41,335 bases of DNA from JAKACA01 sp050010115 (GTDB lineage Bacteria; Actinomycetota; Acidimicrobiia; Acidimicrobiales; Bog-793), in the NCBI GenBank assembly GCA_050010115.1, contig JBEKLQ010000024.1, positions 1 through 41,335 of the forward strand, in the 5' to 3' direction. The notes beneath the pieces are model-generated. The model made no database searches. It was not told the origin of the DNA and was given only the letters and a program-made list of their open reading frames with translations. Both the position numbers and the translations under genes were made by a program. Positions 32,265-40,622 of this stretch are shown here, in pieces (position 1 is the stretch's first letter; every line of letters begins with the position of its first letter).

Positions 32265-32372
32265 CATGTCCGAAGGACACGGCCGATCCGGCAGATTCAC
32301 GACCGGTGGATCCACAAGTACACCGAGCGTCAGGTCTCGGCGCTCGTAGATCTCAAACACCAACCGAGGAGA
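32265..32372 (+). pseudogene. Remnant of an ArsR-family regulator, C-terminal end
   Basis: This frame reads RPIRQIHDRWIHKY followed by a VSALVDLKHQ helix, which closely resembles the C-terminal helix of ArsR-type regulators that sit in front of SRPBCC genes (RW.SKY.EPW..AL..LK). No HTH region is readable upstream, and no start codon is in frame. One missing base after LKHQ would restore the usual TEEMS ending and a stop overlapping an ATG (ATGTCATGA at 32372-32380). So both 5' loss and a frameshift are indicated. Judged from motif memory only; moderate confidence. Confidence 0.5.
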
Positions 32373-32375
32373 TGT

Positions 32376-32711
32376 CATGACCACCCGCCGCACAGGCTCG
32401 TCCAGACGTGGCGGATGGTGATGGACCCGGCGATGGCGGACGAGGGGTTCACGCGCGTCACCTATGAGCTCGACGAGCGTGACGGTGGCGCGACCAAGCT
32501 GACCGTGATCCACGACCTCGAGGGCGCACCGGGCCTCGAGACGCTGGTGAGCGGCGGCAGGGAGGATCAAGGTGCGGGCGGTGGCTGGAGCTGGGTACTC
32601 AGTGATCTCAAGTCGCTGTTGGAAACTGGGAAGCGCCTCGCCGGTCCGATCGACCGCGAGACGACTGCTCAGGCGTCCGTGCTAGTTACCGAACCGCCGG
32701 CAACTTCATAG
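32376..32711 (+). pseudogene. SRPBCC (AHSA1-like) protein, N-terminal half missing
   Basis: The reading HDHPPHRLVQTWRMV, then DPAMADEGFTRVTYELDE, TKLTVIHDLEGAPG and GWSWVLSDLKSLLETGK is the C-terminal half of an activator-of-Hsp90-ATPase-like SRPBCC domain. About 75-80 N-terminal residues are absent: an ATG at 32377 with GAGGAG upstream opens the expected position but runs in another frame and stops after 14 codons. The in-frame ATG at 32415 would give a 98-residue fragment of half a fold. Together with the ArsR tail it looks like a decayed ArsR-SRPBCC operon. Confidence 0.62.
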
Positions 32712-33001
32712 GACCACAGTTCCGACGACACCGCGACGGGGCCGCCGTGAGGTGACGGCCGGTCGGCACCGGCGTGGCCGTGCGCGAAGGCAGGCGAGGC
32801 GACCCAATTCTGAAAAGCCTCCTCATCCCGCCACCTCGTCAGGACCAGCCACTGGTTGCGTTCGTCCGTCGGTCTGAACAGCTCGAAACCCTCGAAGCCA
32901 TCCTGGCCGTCGACAGCGCCGGCGCGGGCCGCGAACCGCCGCGCCAGTTCGTCCCCGGCGTCCTCTGGAACGGTGATGGCATTGATCTTGATGATCGTCA
33001 T
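32669..33001 (-). CDS. ABM-fold monooxygenase (HmoA/MhuD-like)
   Basis: 110 residues, the size of one antibiotic-biosynthesis-monooxygenase domain. IIKINAITVPEDAGDELARRFAAR, GFEGFELFRPTDERNQWLVLTRW and EEAFQNWVASPAF are the family's strand-helix-strand blocks, closest to heme-degrading HmoA-like members; a heme role is not proved. ATG at 33001 begins exactly at the first strand; a longer reading adds 23 residues without match. A 16-base perfect palindrome ends five bases before the ATG. It slightly overlaps the SRPBCC remnant's end on the opposite strand. Confidence 0.83.
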   Translation of the reverse strand: MTIIKINAITVPEDAGDELARRFAARAGAVDGQDGFEGFELFRPTDERNQWLVLTRWRDEEAFQNWVASPAFAHGHAGADRPSPHGGPVAVSSELWSYEVAGGSVTSTDA

Positions 33002-33006
33002 GGGCA

Positions 33007-33022
33007 CGATCTGATCAGATCG
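33007..33022. promoter_or_regulatory. 16-base perfect palindrome, candidate operator
   Basis: CGATCTGATCAGATCG is fully self-complementary. It sits five bases before the ATG at 33001 (minus strand), where the ribosome site should be, in the region divergent with the crotonase gene. A bound dimeric repressor would block initiation; as RNA it would sequester the start region. Confidence 0.5.
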
Positions 33023-33214
33023 CTCCGTGCGGGGCACGTCGGGCGTCCAGTTGTGCACCCGCGGCGGCATACGACAGAAGGCGCTCAGCCGTTATGTCGA
33101 TGGGCTGACTCCGCACGGTCTCGACCGTCATCGGCTTGTCAGGACCGACGGCGAGCCTCCAAGATGCCTGTGGCCCCAGCGAGAAGCGGGAGCGGTGAAA
33201 GGAAAGGGCGAGGC

Positions 33215-34012
33215 ATGCGGATCGAGGAATTCACCGACATCACCTACGTAGTGGAAGAGGACACGTACGCGCTCATCACGATCGACCGGCCGGCGCGCCT
33301 GAACGCGTTCCGCGGTCGGACGGTCGATGAGCTGATCTCGGCGTTCAAGCACGCCTGGGTCGACCGGCGGGTGGCGGCTGCGATCCTCACCGGTGCTGGA
33401 GAGCGAGCATTCTGCAGCGGCGGTGACGTGAAGGAAAAGGCGGAGACGGGTGGGTACGGTGAGACGGAATGGGGGACGTTCGAGATCGAGCGACTGCATC
33501 GCATCATGCGCGACATCCCAAAACCCGTCATCGCGGCAGTCAACGGCGTCGCCATCGGCGGGGGCCATGTGCTGCACGTGCTCGCTGACCTCACAGTGGC
33601 CGCCGAGCACGCGACGTTCGGCCAGGCGGGGCCGAGGGTCGGGTCGTTCGATGCGGGCTATGGGTCGGCCTACCTCGCCCGAGTGGTGGGGGAGAAGCGC
33701 GCACGCCAGATCTGGTTCCTCCTCGATCGCTACGATGCCGCGACCGCCGAGCGCTGGGGACTCGTCAACGAGGTCGTACCGGCAGCTGATCTGCTCGAGA
33801 CGGCCAGAGCATGGGCCCGCAAGATGGGCTCGTACTCTCCGACAGCTCTCAAGTTCCTGAAGCACTCGTTCAACGCCGACACCGATCACATCGCCGGGAT
33901 CTCCAACCTGGCCTTCGACGGCCTCGAACTGTACGGCCACAGCGACGAAGGCATCGAGGGTGTGGAGGCGTTTGCCGAGCGCCGTGCGCCGGACTTCCGC
34001 AATCACCGTTGA
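33215..34012 (+). CDS. Crotonase-family enzyme, MenB/BadI clade
   Basis: 265 residues. Oxyanion-hole segments are AFCSGGD and NGVAIGGGHVLHVL; GQAGPRVGSFDAGYGSAYLARVVGEKRARQIWF and SPTALKFLKHSFNADTD are typical of 1,4-dihydroxy-2-naphthoyl-CoA synthase (MenB) and 2-ketocyclohexanecarboxyl-CoA hydrolase (BadI). No other menaquinone genes are nearby, so a ring-cleaving or ring-forming CoA reaction in degradation is as likely as menaquinone synthesis. ATG at 33215 follows AAAGG and GAGG; the frame is open far upstream but only this part matches. It is divergent from the ABM gene. Confidence 0.87.
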   Translation: MRIEEFTDITYVVEEDTYALITIDRPARLNAFRGRTVDELISAFKHAWVDRRVAAAILTGAGERAFCSGGDVKEKAETGGYGETEWGTFEIERLHRIMRDIPKPVIAAVNGVAIGGGHVLHVLADLTVAAEHATFGQAGPRVGSFDAGYGSAYLARVVGEKRARQIWFLLDRYDAATAERWGLVNEVVPAADLLETARAWARKMGSYSPTALKFLKHSFNADTDHIAGISNLAFDGLELYGHSDEGIEGVEAFAERRAPDFRNHR

Positions 34013-34038
34013 CACGGCTCGATCGGGTGTCTGCGACC

Positions 34039-34044
34039 TACTTT
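34039..34044 (+). promoter_or_regulatory. Possible -10 element of a leaderless transcript
   Basis: TACTTT (TANNNT class) ends seven bases before the ATG at 34052, which has no ribosome site. Confidence 0.35.
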
Positions 34045-34051
34045 GGTGAGC

Positions 34052-35287
34052 ATGACGACCGGACAGCATCTGAGCCGGCCCGTCTCGGTGCGACTCTCGT
34101 TGCGCCGCCGCGTCGCCGGCGCCGTGCTCGCGGCGGCCGCGGCCGGCTGCTCCTCCTCGGCGGCCTCGAACCCCACAACCTCGTCGACCAAGGCGCCGAC
34201 CTCGAGCCCAGCCTCGACGGCCGCCACCACGGCCACGACCAGGCCGGCGCCGGTGCCGGCGCCGTCGCCGGCGAACACGATCTGGCTCTGTGAGCCCGGC
34301 ACGGCTGACGACCCGTGCGCGCCGAACCTCGACACGACGGTCGTCCAGGCGAACGGCTCGAAGAGCCGCGTCCAGGTGAGCGAGGCGTCGTCGACCGCAG
34401 TCGACTGCTTCTACGTGTACCCGACCGTCAGTCCCGAGGTCACGATCAACTCCAATCTGGCGATACAGCCGGCCGAGGTGGCAGCGGCGATGGAACAAGC
34501 GGCGCAGTTCTCGCAGGTGTGCCGCGTGTGGGCGCCCATGTACCGCCAAGAGACCACCAAAGGCCTGGCCGAAGAAGGGCTCACCGACAACCCGTACGAG
34601 CAGATCGCCTATGGGAGCGTGCTGTCCGCGTGGCGTGATTACCTCGCGCATCACAACGACGGGCGTCCGGTGGTGTTCATCGGTCACTCGCAGGGGGCCG
34701 CCATGCTGATCGATCTCCTGCGAAGCCAGGTCGACCCCAACCCCAACGTCCGCAAGCTGCTCGTCTCGGCCCTCATCATCGGCGGCAACGTCGAGGTGCC
34801 GATCGGCAAGGTCGTCGGGTCCACGTTCAAACACATCCCTGCGTGCCAGTTGGCGAGCCAGACCGGATGCGTGATCGCCTACTCATCCTTCTCGAGCGAG
34901 CCGCCGCCGTCGAGCTATTTCGGGCGGCCCGGCCAGGGTGTGTCGCTGCAATCCGGACAGACCGAGAAGGCTGGCGTTCAGGTGCTGTGTGTCAACCCTG
35001 CGGCGATGGGCGGCGGCACCGGAGCGCTGGAGCCGATCTTCGCGGCACCGAAGCGGGTCACCGCCCCCTGGGTCGAGTACCCGGGCCTGTATTCGGCCAC
35101 CTGCGAGTCCTCCGGTGGTGCCACCTGGCTCAACATCGAAGTGAACACCGCAGCGGTCGGAGCTCGGCCATTGGTCAGCGACCCGCTCGGTCCCAATTGG
35201 GGGTTGCATCTATCGGACGTCAACCTGGCGCTCGGCAACCTGGTCCAGATCGTCAAGACCGAGGCGAGCTCCTTCCAGTCCGGCTGA
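34052..35287 (+). CDS. DUF3089 secreted alpha/beta-hydrolase-like protein
   Basis: 411 residues. Signal sequence with RLSLRRR and an Ala-rich core ending AAAAAGC; Cys33 could be lipidated, though the lipobox is weak. A Ser/Thr/Pro linker follows to about residue 75. The DUF3089 domain holds DCFYVYPTVS, VWAPMYRQ, and the nucleophile elbow VVFIGHSQGAAML, i.e. a serine-hydrolase fold. Substrate unknown. ATG at 34052 is chosen over the GTG at 34046 because a -10-like TACTTT sits seven bases before it. It is followed on the same strand by another secreted hydrolase. Confidence 0.88.
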   Translation: MTTGQHLSRPVSVRLSLRRRVAGAVLAAAAAGCSSSAASNPTTSSTKAPTSSPASTAATTATTRPAPVPAPSPANTIWLCEPGTADDPCAPNLDTTVVQANGSKSRVQVSEASSTAVDCFYVYPTVSPEVTINSNLAIQPAEVAAAMEQAAQFSQVCRVWAPMYRQETTKGLAEEGLTDNPYEQIAYGSVLSAWRDYLAHHNDGRPVVFIGHSQGAAMLIDLLRSQVDPNPNVRKLLVSALIIGGNVEVPIGKVVGSTFKHIPACQLASQTGCVIAYSSFSSEPPPSSYFGRPGQGVSLQSGQTEKAGVQVLCVNPAAMGGGTGALEPIFAAPKRVTAPWVEYPGLYSATCESSGGATWLNIEVNTAAVGARPLVSDPLGPNWGLHLSDVNLALGNLVQIVKTEASSFQSG

Positions 35288-35565
35288 GCCACTGAGGACG
35301 AGGCTTCCCCCCGAGGGGTCGAGCGCCGGGCTCGTCCCGAACGTGGCGGCCGGCGTGGTCAGCCACCCACGCCCTCCGGTCGTCGCCAGGTACGACGCCA
35401 CCCTTCCGTTGCTGGCGGCGTAGACCGTCGTTCCGTCGTAGATCGGGGAGAAGAGATCCCCCCGAGGTTTGCCGACCACTTCAGCTTCCCAGCGGTCGAA
35501 ACGGCATAGCGGTCGCCGTCGCCGGCCCCCACGAACACGCATCCGGTCCGGCTGCCACATCCACG
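35284..35565 (-). pseudogene. PQQ-like beta-propeller remnant with frameshift
   Basis: Two minus-strand frames together read as propeller blades: CVFVGAGDGDRYAVSTAGKL followed by KWSANLGG in one, then GDLFSPIYDGTTVYAASNGR, LATTGGRGWLTTPAATFGTSPA and GGSLVLSGSAG in the other. The switch falls at a run of six C (35458-35463 on the plus strand); one extra base would join the frames as SANLGGDLFSP. No start or N-terminal part is visible. It is either a decayed gene tail between the two secreted hydrolases or a gene end damaged by a homopolymer error. Confidence 0.6.
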
Positions 35566-35652
35566 GTAGGAGCGCCCGGCGGAGTAACCATCGGCTGGGT
35601 GGCGTCCGGGACCCGCACCGGATGCCGCCGGCTTGTCTGCTACATATGGCTT

Positions 35653-36549
35653 GTGACATGCCATCTAGGCCGCCACCACGTTGCGACCGCCACCCTGGTC
35701 GCTGCATTGACGCTGGCGGCGTGCGGAACGCACCGGGTCGGTGCTGCACCGAGCTCGACGACCTCGCCCGTCGTGAGCAGCAGCTCAGCCGTGCCCACCA
35801 GCTCGAGCAGCACGACGACGACCACCACGTCGCCGATGCAGGGCCCCATGACCCAGCCGACGGCCCAGCAGCCGCTCACCTTCGTCGAAATAGGGGATTC
35901 CCTGGGAGAGGATCTCGGTTTCGGTCTCGGGGACTCCGTATTCGCCTCGGATCCCCTCGTACGGGTCATCCAGGCTGCTGTGGGCGACTCGGGTCTGGCC
36001 CGCCCCGACTACTACAACTGGCCGGCGCAGCTCGAGTCGTTGATCCAGAAGTACCACCCCGGGGCAGTGATCGTCTTCATCGGGGGAAACGACGCGCAGA
36101 GCTTCGTCCAGAACGGCCAGTACGTCGGCTTCGGGACGGCGATCTGGCACCGCGTGTACTCAGCCCGGGTGGCACAGATGATGTCCGAGGCGCTCGATGC
36201 CGGGGCACGCGTGCTCTGGGTGGGGATGCCGATCATGCAGGACTCCGGTTTCTCGGCTGAGATGCAGGCGCTGAACTCGATCTACCAGGCCGAGGCTGCC
36301 GAGCACCCCGGTGCGACGTACTTCTCCTCCTGGCCGGTCTTCTCCGGCTCCAACGGCCAGTACGTCGCTTCGAGCCTGATCGGGGGGCAGGAGGTGTTGC
36401 TGCGCGACCCCGACGGTGTCCACATCGCCTCTGGCGGTGGCGACTTGCTCGCCCAAGACCTCGTCTCTCCGATGGAGAAGGCGTGGGGGATCCAGCTGTT
36501 CCCGCAGTCGTCGAGCTCGACCTCGACTTCGACCTCTCTCTCGGGCTGA
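35653..36549 (+). CDS. Secreted SGNH-hydrolase-like lipoprotein (DUF459-type)
   Basis: 298 residues from GTG at 35653. Lipoprotein signal with a good lipobox LAAC (Cys24), then a Ser/Thr linker with a run of six Thr. The SGNH blocks are present: EIGDSLGEDLG (Ser), an Asn in the third block (IFIGGNDAQ), and a late DPDGVHIASGG with Asp and His. Such proteins act on acetylated or acylated cell-wall or lipid substrates; no substrate can be named. Translation also stays open upstream to 35599, but the signal peptide begins at 35653. The C terminus is a Ser/Thr-rich tail. Confidence 0.85.
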   Translation: MTCHLGRHHVATATLVAALTLAACGTHRVGAAPSSTTSPVVSSSSAVPTSSSSTTTTTTSPMQGPMTQPTAQQPLTFVEIGDSLGEDLGFGLGDSVFASDPLVRVIQAAVGDSGLARPDYYNWPAQLESLIQKYHPGAVIVFIGGNDAQSFVQNGQYVGFGTAIWHRVYSARVAQMMSEALDAGARVLWVGMPIMQDSGFSAEMQALNSIYQAEAAEHPGATYFSSWPVFSGSNGQYVASSLIGGQEVLLRDPDGVHIASGGGDLLAQDLVSPMEKAWGIQLFPQSSSSTSTSTSLSG

Positions 36550-36585
36550 AGCCCCGCGCACGCCGCGGGCGGCTGGCGACTCGCG

Positions 36586-38586
36586 TCAGGTTCGGAGTCC
36601 GGGCGAGAGAGCGCCCAAGTCGCCGAAGAGAGTCTCACCGGTCGCCAACTCGGCGCCTTCCCTCTCGGACTGGCGGACCCAGGTCGCGTACATGTCGGCG
36701 TACAGGCCTCCAGCAGCCACCAGCGAGTCGTGCGGGCCGGACTCGACGACCTTCCCGTCGGCGATCACGACGATCCGGTCGGCCTTCATCGCTGTCGAGA
36801 GTCGGTGGGCGATCAGGACCGCCGTGCGCGCCTCGAGCAGCACGTCGAGTGCTGCCTCGATCTTCGTCTCCGACTGGAGGTCGAGATTCGAGGTCGCCTC
36901 GTCGAGCACCAGCACACGAGGATGGGCGAGGAACGCGCGGGCCAGCGCCAGCAATTGGCGCTCGCCTGAGGACAGTGACTGGCCGCGCTCGTGGACGACG
37001 GAGTCCAGCCCAGCGGGCATGCGATCGATGACGTCGGTGAGCCCGACAGCGTGAACAGCTTCGACGACCTCCTCGTTGGTCGCGCCCGGGCGCGCGAACG
37101 AGATGTTGTCCCGGATCGTCCCCGCAAAGAGGAACGGTTCCTGAGGGACGACCCCGAGCTGGCTCCGCAAGGACCGGAACGTCACGCCGGCGAGGTCGTG
37201 CCCGTCGATGAGCACCCGCCCCGCCGTGGGGTCATAGAACCGAGTGATCAGCTTCGCCAACGTCGACTTCCCCGCACCGGTGGGGCCGACGAACGCCACC
37301 GTCTCGCCCGGAGCGATCCGGAGGTCGACGTCGTGGATCACCGGCACCGCCGGGTCGTATCCGAAGGACACATGCTCGAAGACGATCTCGCCCTCGATCG
37401 GCGGGAGCTCGGACGCGTCGGGTGACTCCAAGACCGCCGGAGGCGTCTCGAGGAGACCCCGTAGCTTCTGCACGGAGGCCTGACCCTGCTGGTAGGTGTT
37501 GTACTGCTGGACGAGCAGCTGAATCGGTGCCAGGAAACGGTTCAGGTACAAGAAGAACGCCACAAGCGCACCCAGGCTGAGCGAGTGCCGGAGGACCATG
37601 TCGCCACCGATCCCGAGGAGCGCAGCCTGACCGAGCACCCCCAGCATCTGCGTCCCGGGCCCGTAGACGGCGTTGATCCGGCCCGTGTAGTCGTTGGAGT
37701 CCCGGTAGGAGCCCACGACGTTGCGGTGGTGGATGACATTGTGGCGTTGCCGGTTGTGGGCCGTCACGATCCTGACGCCGTGAAGGCTCTCTGAGAGGTC
37801 TGACAGGACGCTGGCGATCCCGTCTCGGACCTTCTCATAGCCACGCTCGGACGCCGCCCGGAACCACAGTGACATGGCGGTCAACACCGGAACGATCAAT
37901 ACGATGGTGATGAGGCCGAGCCGCACGTTGGTTGTGAGCATCCATACGGTGATCACCACCATCGTGAGACCCTGCAGTGCGAACTGGGCAAGGCCGTCCT
38001 GCAGCAGCTGCTGCAGGTTCTCGATGTCGGCGGTCATCCTGCTCATGATCACGCCGGCTTTCTCGGCCGTGAAGAAACCCAGCGACAGCCTCTGCAGATG
38101 CGCGAACACCTTGATCCGGAGGTCGTTCATGACCCACGCCGCCAGGCGGCCCGTCACCTTCACCTGACCGCGCTGGGAGATGGCGGAGATCACGACCGAG
38201 ATCAGGTAGGCGCCGGCGGCTGCAGCGACGATGCCAAAGTGCTGATGACCCGGGACCATCCCGTTGTTGATGGCATACTCCGTGACGTACGGGCCTGCCT
38301 GTGTCGAGACCGCCACGACGACGATGAGCAGCGCCGCCAGCCAGAGCATGCCCGGGTACTCCATGAGCAGGCGCCACAGCGTGAGGCGCCGGCACTCGGC
38401 AGCCGTCGGAACCTGGGAGAACGTGACGGTGGGCTCGCCGCGGTCGGTCTCATTGGCGAGGAGCTTGTCGACCCCGCCTTGGAGTTCCGACGGGATGCCG
38501 CCAAAGGGAAGTCCCGCCGCGGCCGGGCGTCCGGCGGGCGCGCCGCCGCCGAACACCGCTCCGCCCCCGCCTGCGCCCCAGGCCAT
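36586..38586 (-). CDS. Half-ABC exporter with canonical ATP site (heterodimer partner 2)
   Basis: 666 residues: an unusual Gly/Ala-rich N-terminal tail (MAWGAGGGGAVFGGG), six membrane helices to about residue 380, then the nucleotide-binding domain. Walker A GPTGAGKST, Q-loop GVVPQEPF, signature LSSGERQ (altered from LSGGQ), Walker B VLVLDEATSNLD with the catalytic Glu, and switch His in AHRLS. Its start overlaps the stop of the upstream half-transporter by one base, so they are co-translated and surely pair. Type IV (ABCB-like) exporters of this kind pump lipids, drugs or peptides outward. Confidence 0.93.
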   Translation of the reverse strand: MAWGAGGGGAVFGGGAPAGRPAAAGLPFGGIPSELQGGVDKLLANETDRGEPTVTFSQVPTAAECRRLTLWRLLMEYPGMLWLAALLIVVVAVSTQAGPYVTEYAINNGMVPGHQHFGIVAAAAGAYLISVVISAISQRGQVKVTGRLAAWVMNDLRIKVFAHLQRLSLGFFTAEKAGVIMSRMTADIENLQQLLQDGLAQFALQGLTMVVITVWMLTTNVRLGLITIVLIVPVLTAMSLWFRAASERGYEKVRDGIASVLSDLSESLHGVRIVTAHNRQRHNVIHHRNVVGSYRDSNDYTGRINAVYGPGTQMLGVLGQAALLGIGGDMVLRHSLSLGALVAFFLYLNRFLAPIQLLVQQYNTYQQGQASVQKLRGLLETPPAVLESPDASELPPIEGEIVFEHVSFGYDPAVPVIHDVDLRIAPGETVAFVGPTGAGKSTLAKLITRFYDPTAGRVLIDGHDLAGVTFRSLRSQLGVVPQEPFLFAGTIRDNISFARPGATNEEVVEAVHAVGLTDVIDRMPAGLDSVVHERGQSLSSGERQLLALARAFLAHPRVLVLDEATSNLDLQSETKIEAALDVLLEARTAVLIAHRLSTAMKADRIVVIADGKVVESGPHDSLVAAGGLYADMYATWVRQSEREGAELATGETLFGDLGALSPGLRT

Positions 38587-40622
38587 CAGAGGAGACCTCC
38601 CGGCGCCAACGGGGGAGTCACGTCGGGCACCCGTCTAGCCATCGCGCCCGCCAGCGCGTCCGAGCGATGTGCCTCGAGGTCGGCCTCGACCTCCTCCTCG
38701 GCGTGCGCGAGCACTTCGGCGTACAGCGGCGATGACTGGAGCAGCTCGGCGTGACGGCCGTCGGCGACGATCTGGCCGTCGTCGAGCAGCACGACCCGGT
38801 CGGCGAGGCTGATTGTGGACAGCCGATGAGCGATCACGAGCGTGGTGCGGCCTTCCATGAGGTGCCGCAGGGCCTCGTGAATCTGCTGTTCGACCTGGAC
38901 GTCGATCGCGCTCGTGGCGTCGTCGAGGACGAGGATCGGCGGGTTGACGAGCAAGGTGCGGGCGATGGCGATCCGTTGGCGCTGCCCGCCTGACAGCGTG
39001 TAGCCACGCTCGCCGACAACGGTGTCGTAGCCGGCTGCCAGCTCACGTATGAACTCGTCCGCTTCGGCCGCGGTCGCGGCGGCCTCGATCTCCGCGATAG
39101 CGGCGTCCGGGCGCCCGTAGGCGATGTTGTCGCGGATCGAGACGGAGAAGAGGAATGGCTCGTCCAGCACCATCCCGACATTGGCCCGCAAGCTGTCGAT
39201 CGTGAGGTCGCGCACATCGTGCCCGTCGACCTTCACCGAACCGGAAGTCGCGTCGTACGAGCGAGTGAGCAGCCTGGCGACGGTGGACTTCCCCGAGCCG
39301 GTCCGGCCGACCAGCGCGACCGTCTCGCCGGCGTCCAGGTGGAGGTTGAGGTCCTGGAGCACCCTCGGCCGGTCGCCTCCGGGGTAGCTGAAGTCCACGT
39401 GCTCGAAGCTCACCTCGCCCTGGCAGTTGATGAGGTCCACCGCTCCGGGCCGATCCGTGATGTTCGGGCGCTCGTCGAGGATCTCGTAGATGCGGCCGGC
39501 CGAAGCAGCCGCCCGCTGCCCCATCATGATGAGCATGCCGAGCATCATGAACGGCGCCTGCATCATCAGCAGGTAGGCGTTGAACGCCAGGATCGCTCCG
39601 ACGCCGAGGTGGTGCTGGATCACCATCCAGCCGCCGAAGAGCAGTACCAGTACGAGGCCGACTTGCGACAGGTTCTGAATGGCCGGGGTCCATTGCGCGC
39701 GAATGTCGGCGTCTTTCACGTACGCCCATTGGACGTTCGTGGCTGCCTTGGCGAGCGCCTTCAGCTGCTGGTCCTCCGCCGCGAAGGACTTCACAACGCG
39801 TACCCCGTTCACGTTCTCATCGACGATCGTCGCCACGTCGGCGAGCCGGGCTTGGATCAGCCAGGACACCGGGAACATCGACTTCCGCATCTGGACACCG
39901 ACGAAGTAGACGGCCGGCGTGGTGAGCATCGCGATGAAAGCGAGCGGCACGTTGATCGACAGCATGAAGCCGAATGCGACCAGTGCGATCGAGCACTGGA
40001 CCAAGATGAGGGGTGCGAACGTCATGTACATCTGGACTGAGCGGATGTCCGAGTTGGCACGGGAGATGAGCTGGCCCGACTGCACGCGGTCGTAGAAGGA
40101 GAAGGACATCCTCGTCAGGTGCTCGTAGATGACGTTGCGTAGGTCGAACTCGATCCGGTATGCGGTGCGATACAGGAACCAGCGGGAGATGAATCCGGTC
40201 ACGCCGGCCGCGAGCCCGAGAGCGATGATCCAGGTCACGTAATACGACAGCCGGACCGTGTGCGGAGGCACGATTGAGTTGGTGATCGCTTTGTTCAAAA
40301 GGTTCGGGATCTGCACCTGCAGGACAAGGCCGACGAACGACAGGATGCAAGCGGTGAGAAACCCAGCCCTGTGTGTCCTTGCGATCGGCCATGCCCGGCG
40401 CAGCCACGTCTTGGACTGATCCGGGTCGATCGTCGCTCTCGGAGCGCTGTAGCGCGGCACCTCTGCGAGGGGCACGAAAGGTGACGCCGCCGTCTCGCCG
40501 GGCTGACGCTTGCCGTTCCCCGCCGGCGAGACTGGTTGGACTCGCTCGCTTCCCCGTTGCGGCGCTGGTGGTTCGGGTGACTCTCCGGGTCGGCCCCGGC
40601 GGCCCTTGTTGGTCTGCGTCAT
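38586..40622 (-). CDS. Half-ABC exporter with degenerate ATP site (heterodimer partner 1)
   Basis: 678 residues: a charged Gly/Pro-rich N-terminal tail of about 70, six membrane helices, then the nucleotide-binding domain. Walker A GRTGSGKST, signature LSGGQRQ, Walker B ILVLDDATSAID with Asp in place of the catalytic Glu, and switch His in AHRLS. The Glu-to-Asp change marks the degenerate-site chain, as in TM287/288 and BmrCD; its partner has the altered signature LSSGERQ, as expected for the same composite site. ATG at 40622 overlaps the MarR stop (ATGA), so expression is coupled to the regulator; the GTG at 40649 lies inside that gene and is less likely. Confidence 0.93.
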   Translation of the reverse strand: MTQTNKGRRGRPGESPEPPAPQRGSERVQPVSPAGNGKRQPGETAASPFVPLAEVPRYSAPRATIDPDQSKTWLRRAWPIARTHRAGFLTACILSFVGLVLQVQIPNLLNKAITNSIVPPHTVRLSYYVTWIIALGLAAGVTGFISRWFLYRTAYRIEFDLRNVIYEHLTRMSFSFYDRVQSGQLISRANSDIRSVQMYMTFAPLILVQCSIALVAFGFMLSINVPLAFIAMLTTPAVYFVGVQMRKSMFPVSWLIQARLADVATIVDENVNGVRVVKSFAAEDQQLKALAKAATNVQWAYVKDADIRAQWTPAIQNLSQVGLVLVLLFGGWMVIQHHLGVGAILAFNAYLLMMQAPFMMLGMLIMMGQRAAASAGRIYEILDERPNITDRPGAVDLINCQGEVSFEHVDFSYPGGDRPRVLQDLNLHLDAGETVALVGRTGSGKSTVARLLTRSYDATSGSVKVDGHDVRDLTIDSLRANVGMVLDEPFLFSVSIRDNIAYGRPDAAIAEIEAAATAAEADEFIRELAAGYDTVVGERGYTLSGGQRQRIAIARTLLVNPPILVLDDATSAIDVQVEQQIHEALRHLMEGRTTLVIAHRLSTISLADRVVLLDDGQIVADGRHAELLQSSPLYAEVLAHAEEEVEADLEAHRSDALAGAMARRVPDVTPPLAPGGLL

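Noticed and set aside
33215..34012. Firm assignment as menB
   Set aside because: The sequence sits between MenB and BadI types and no other menaquinone gene is near, so no symbol was given.
33128..34834. 568-codon open frame on the minus strand
   Set aside because: Antisense to the crotonase and DUF3089 genes, with low-complexity Arg/Gly stretches; a shadow.
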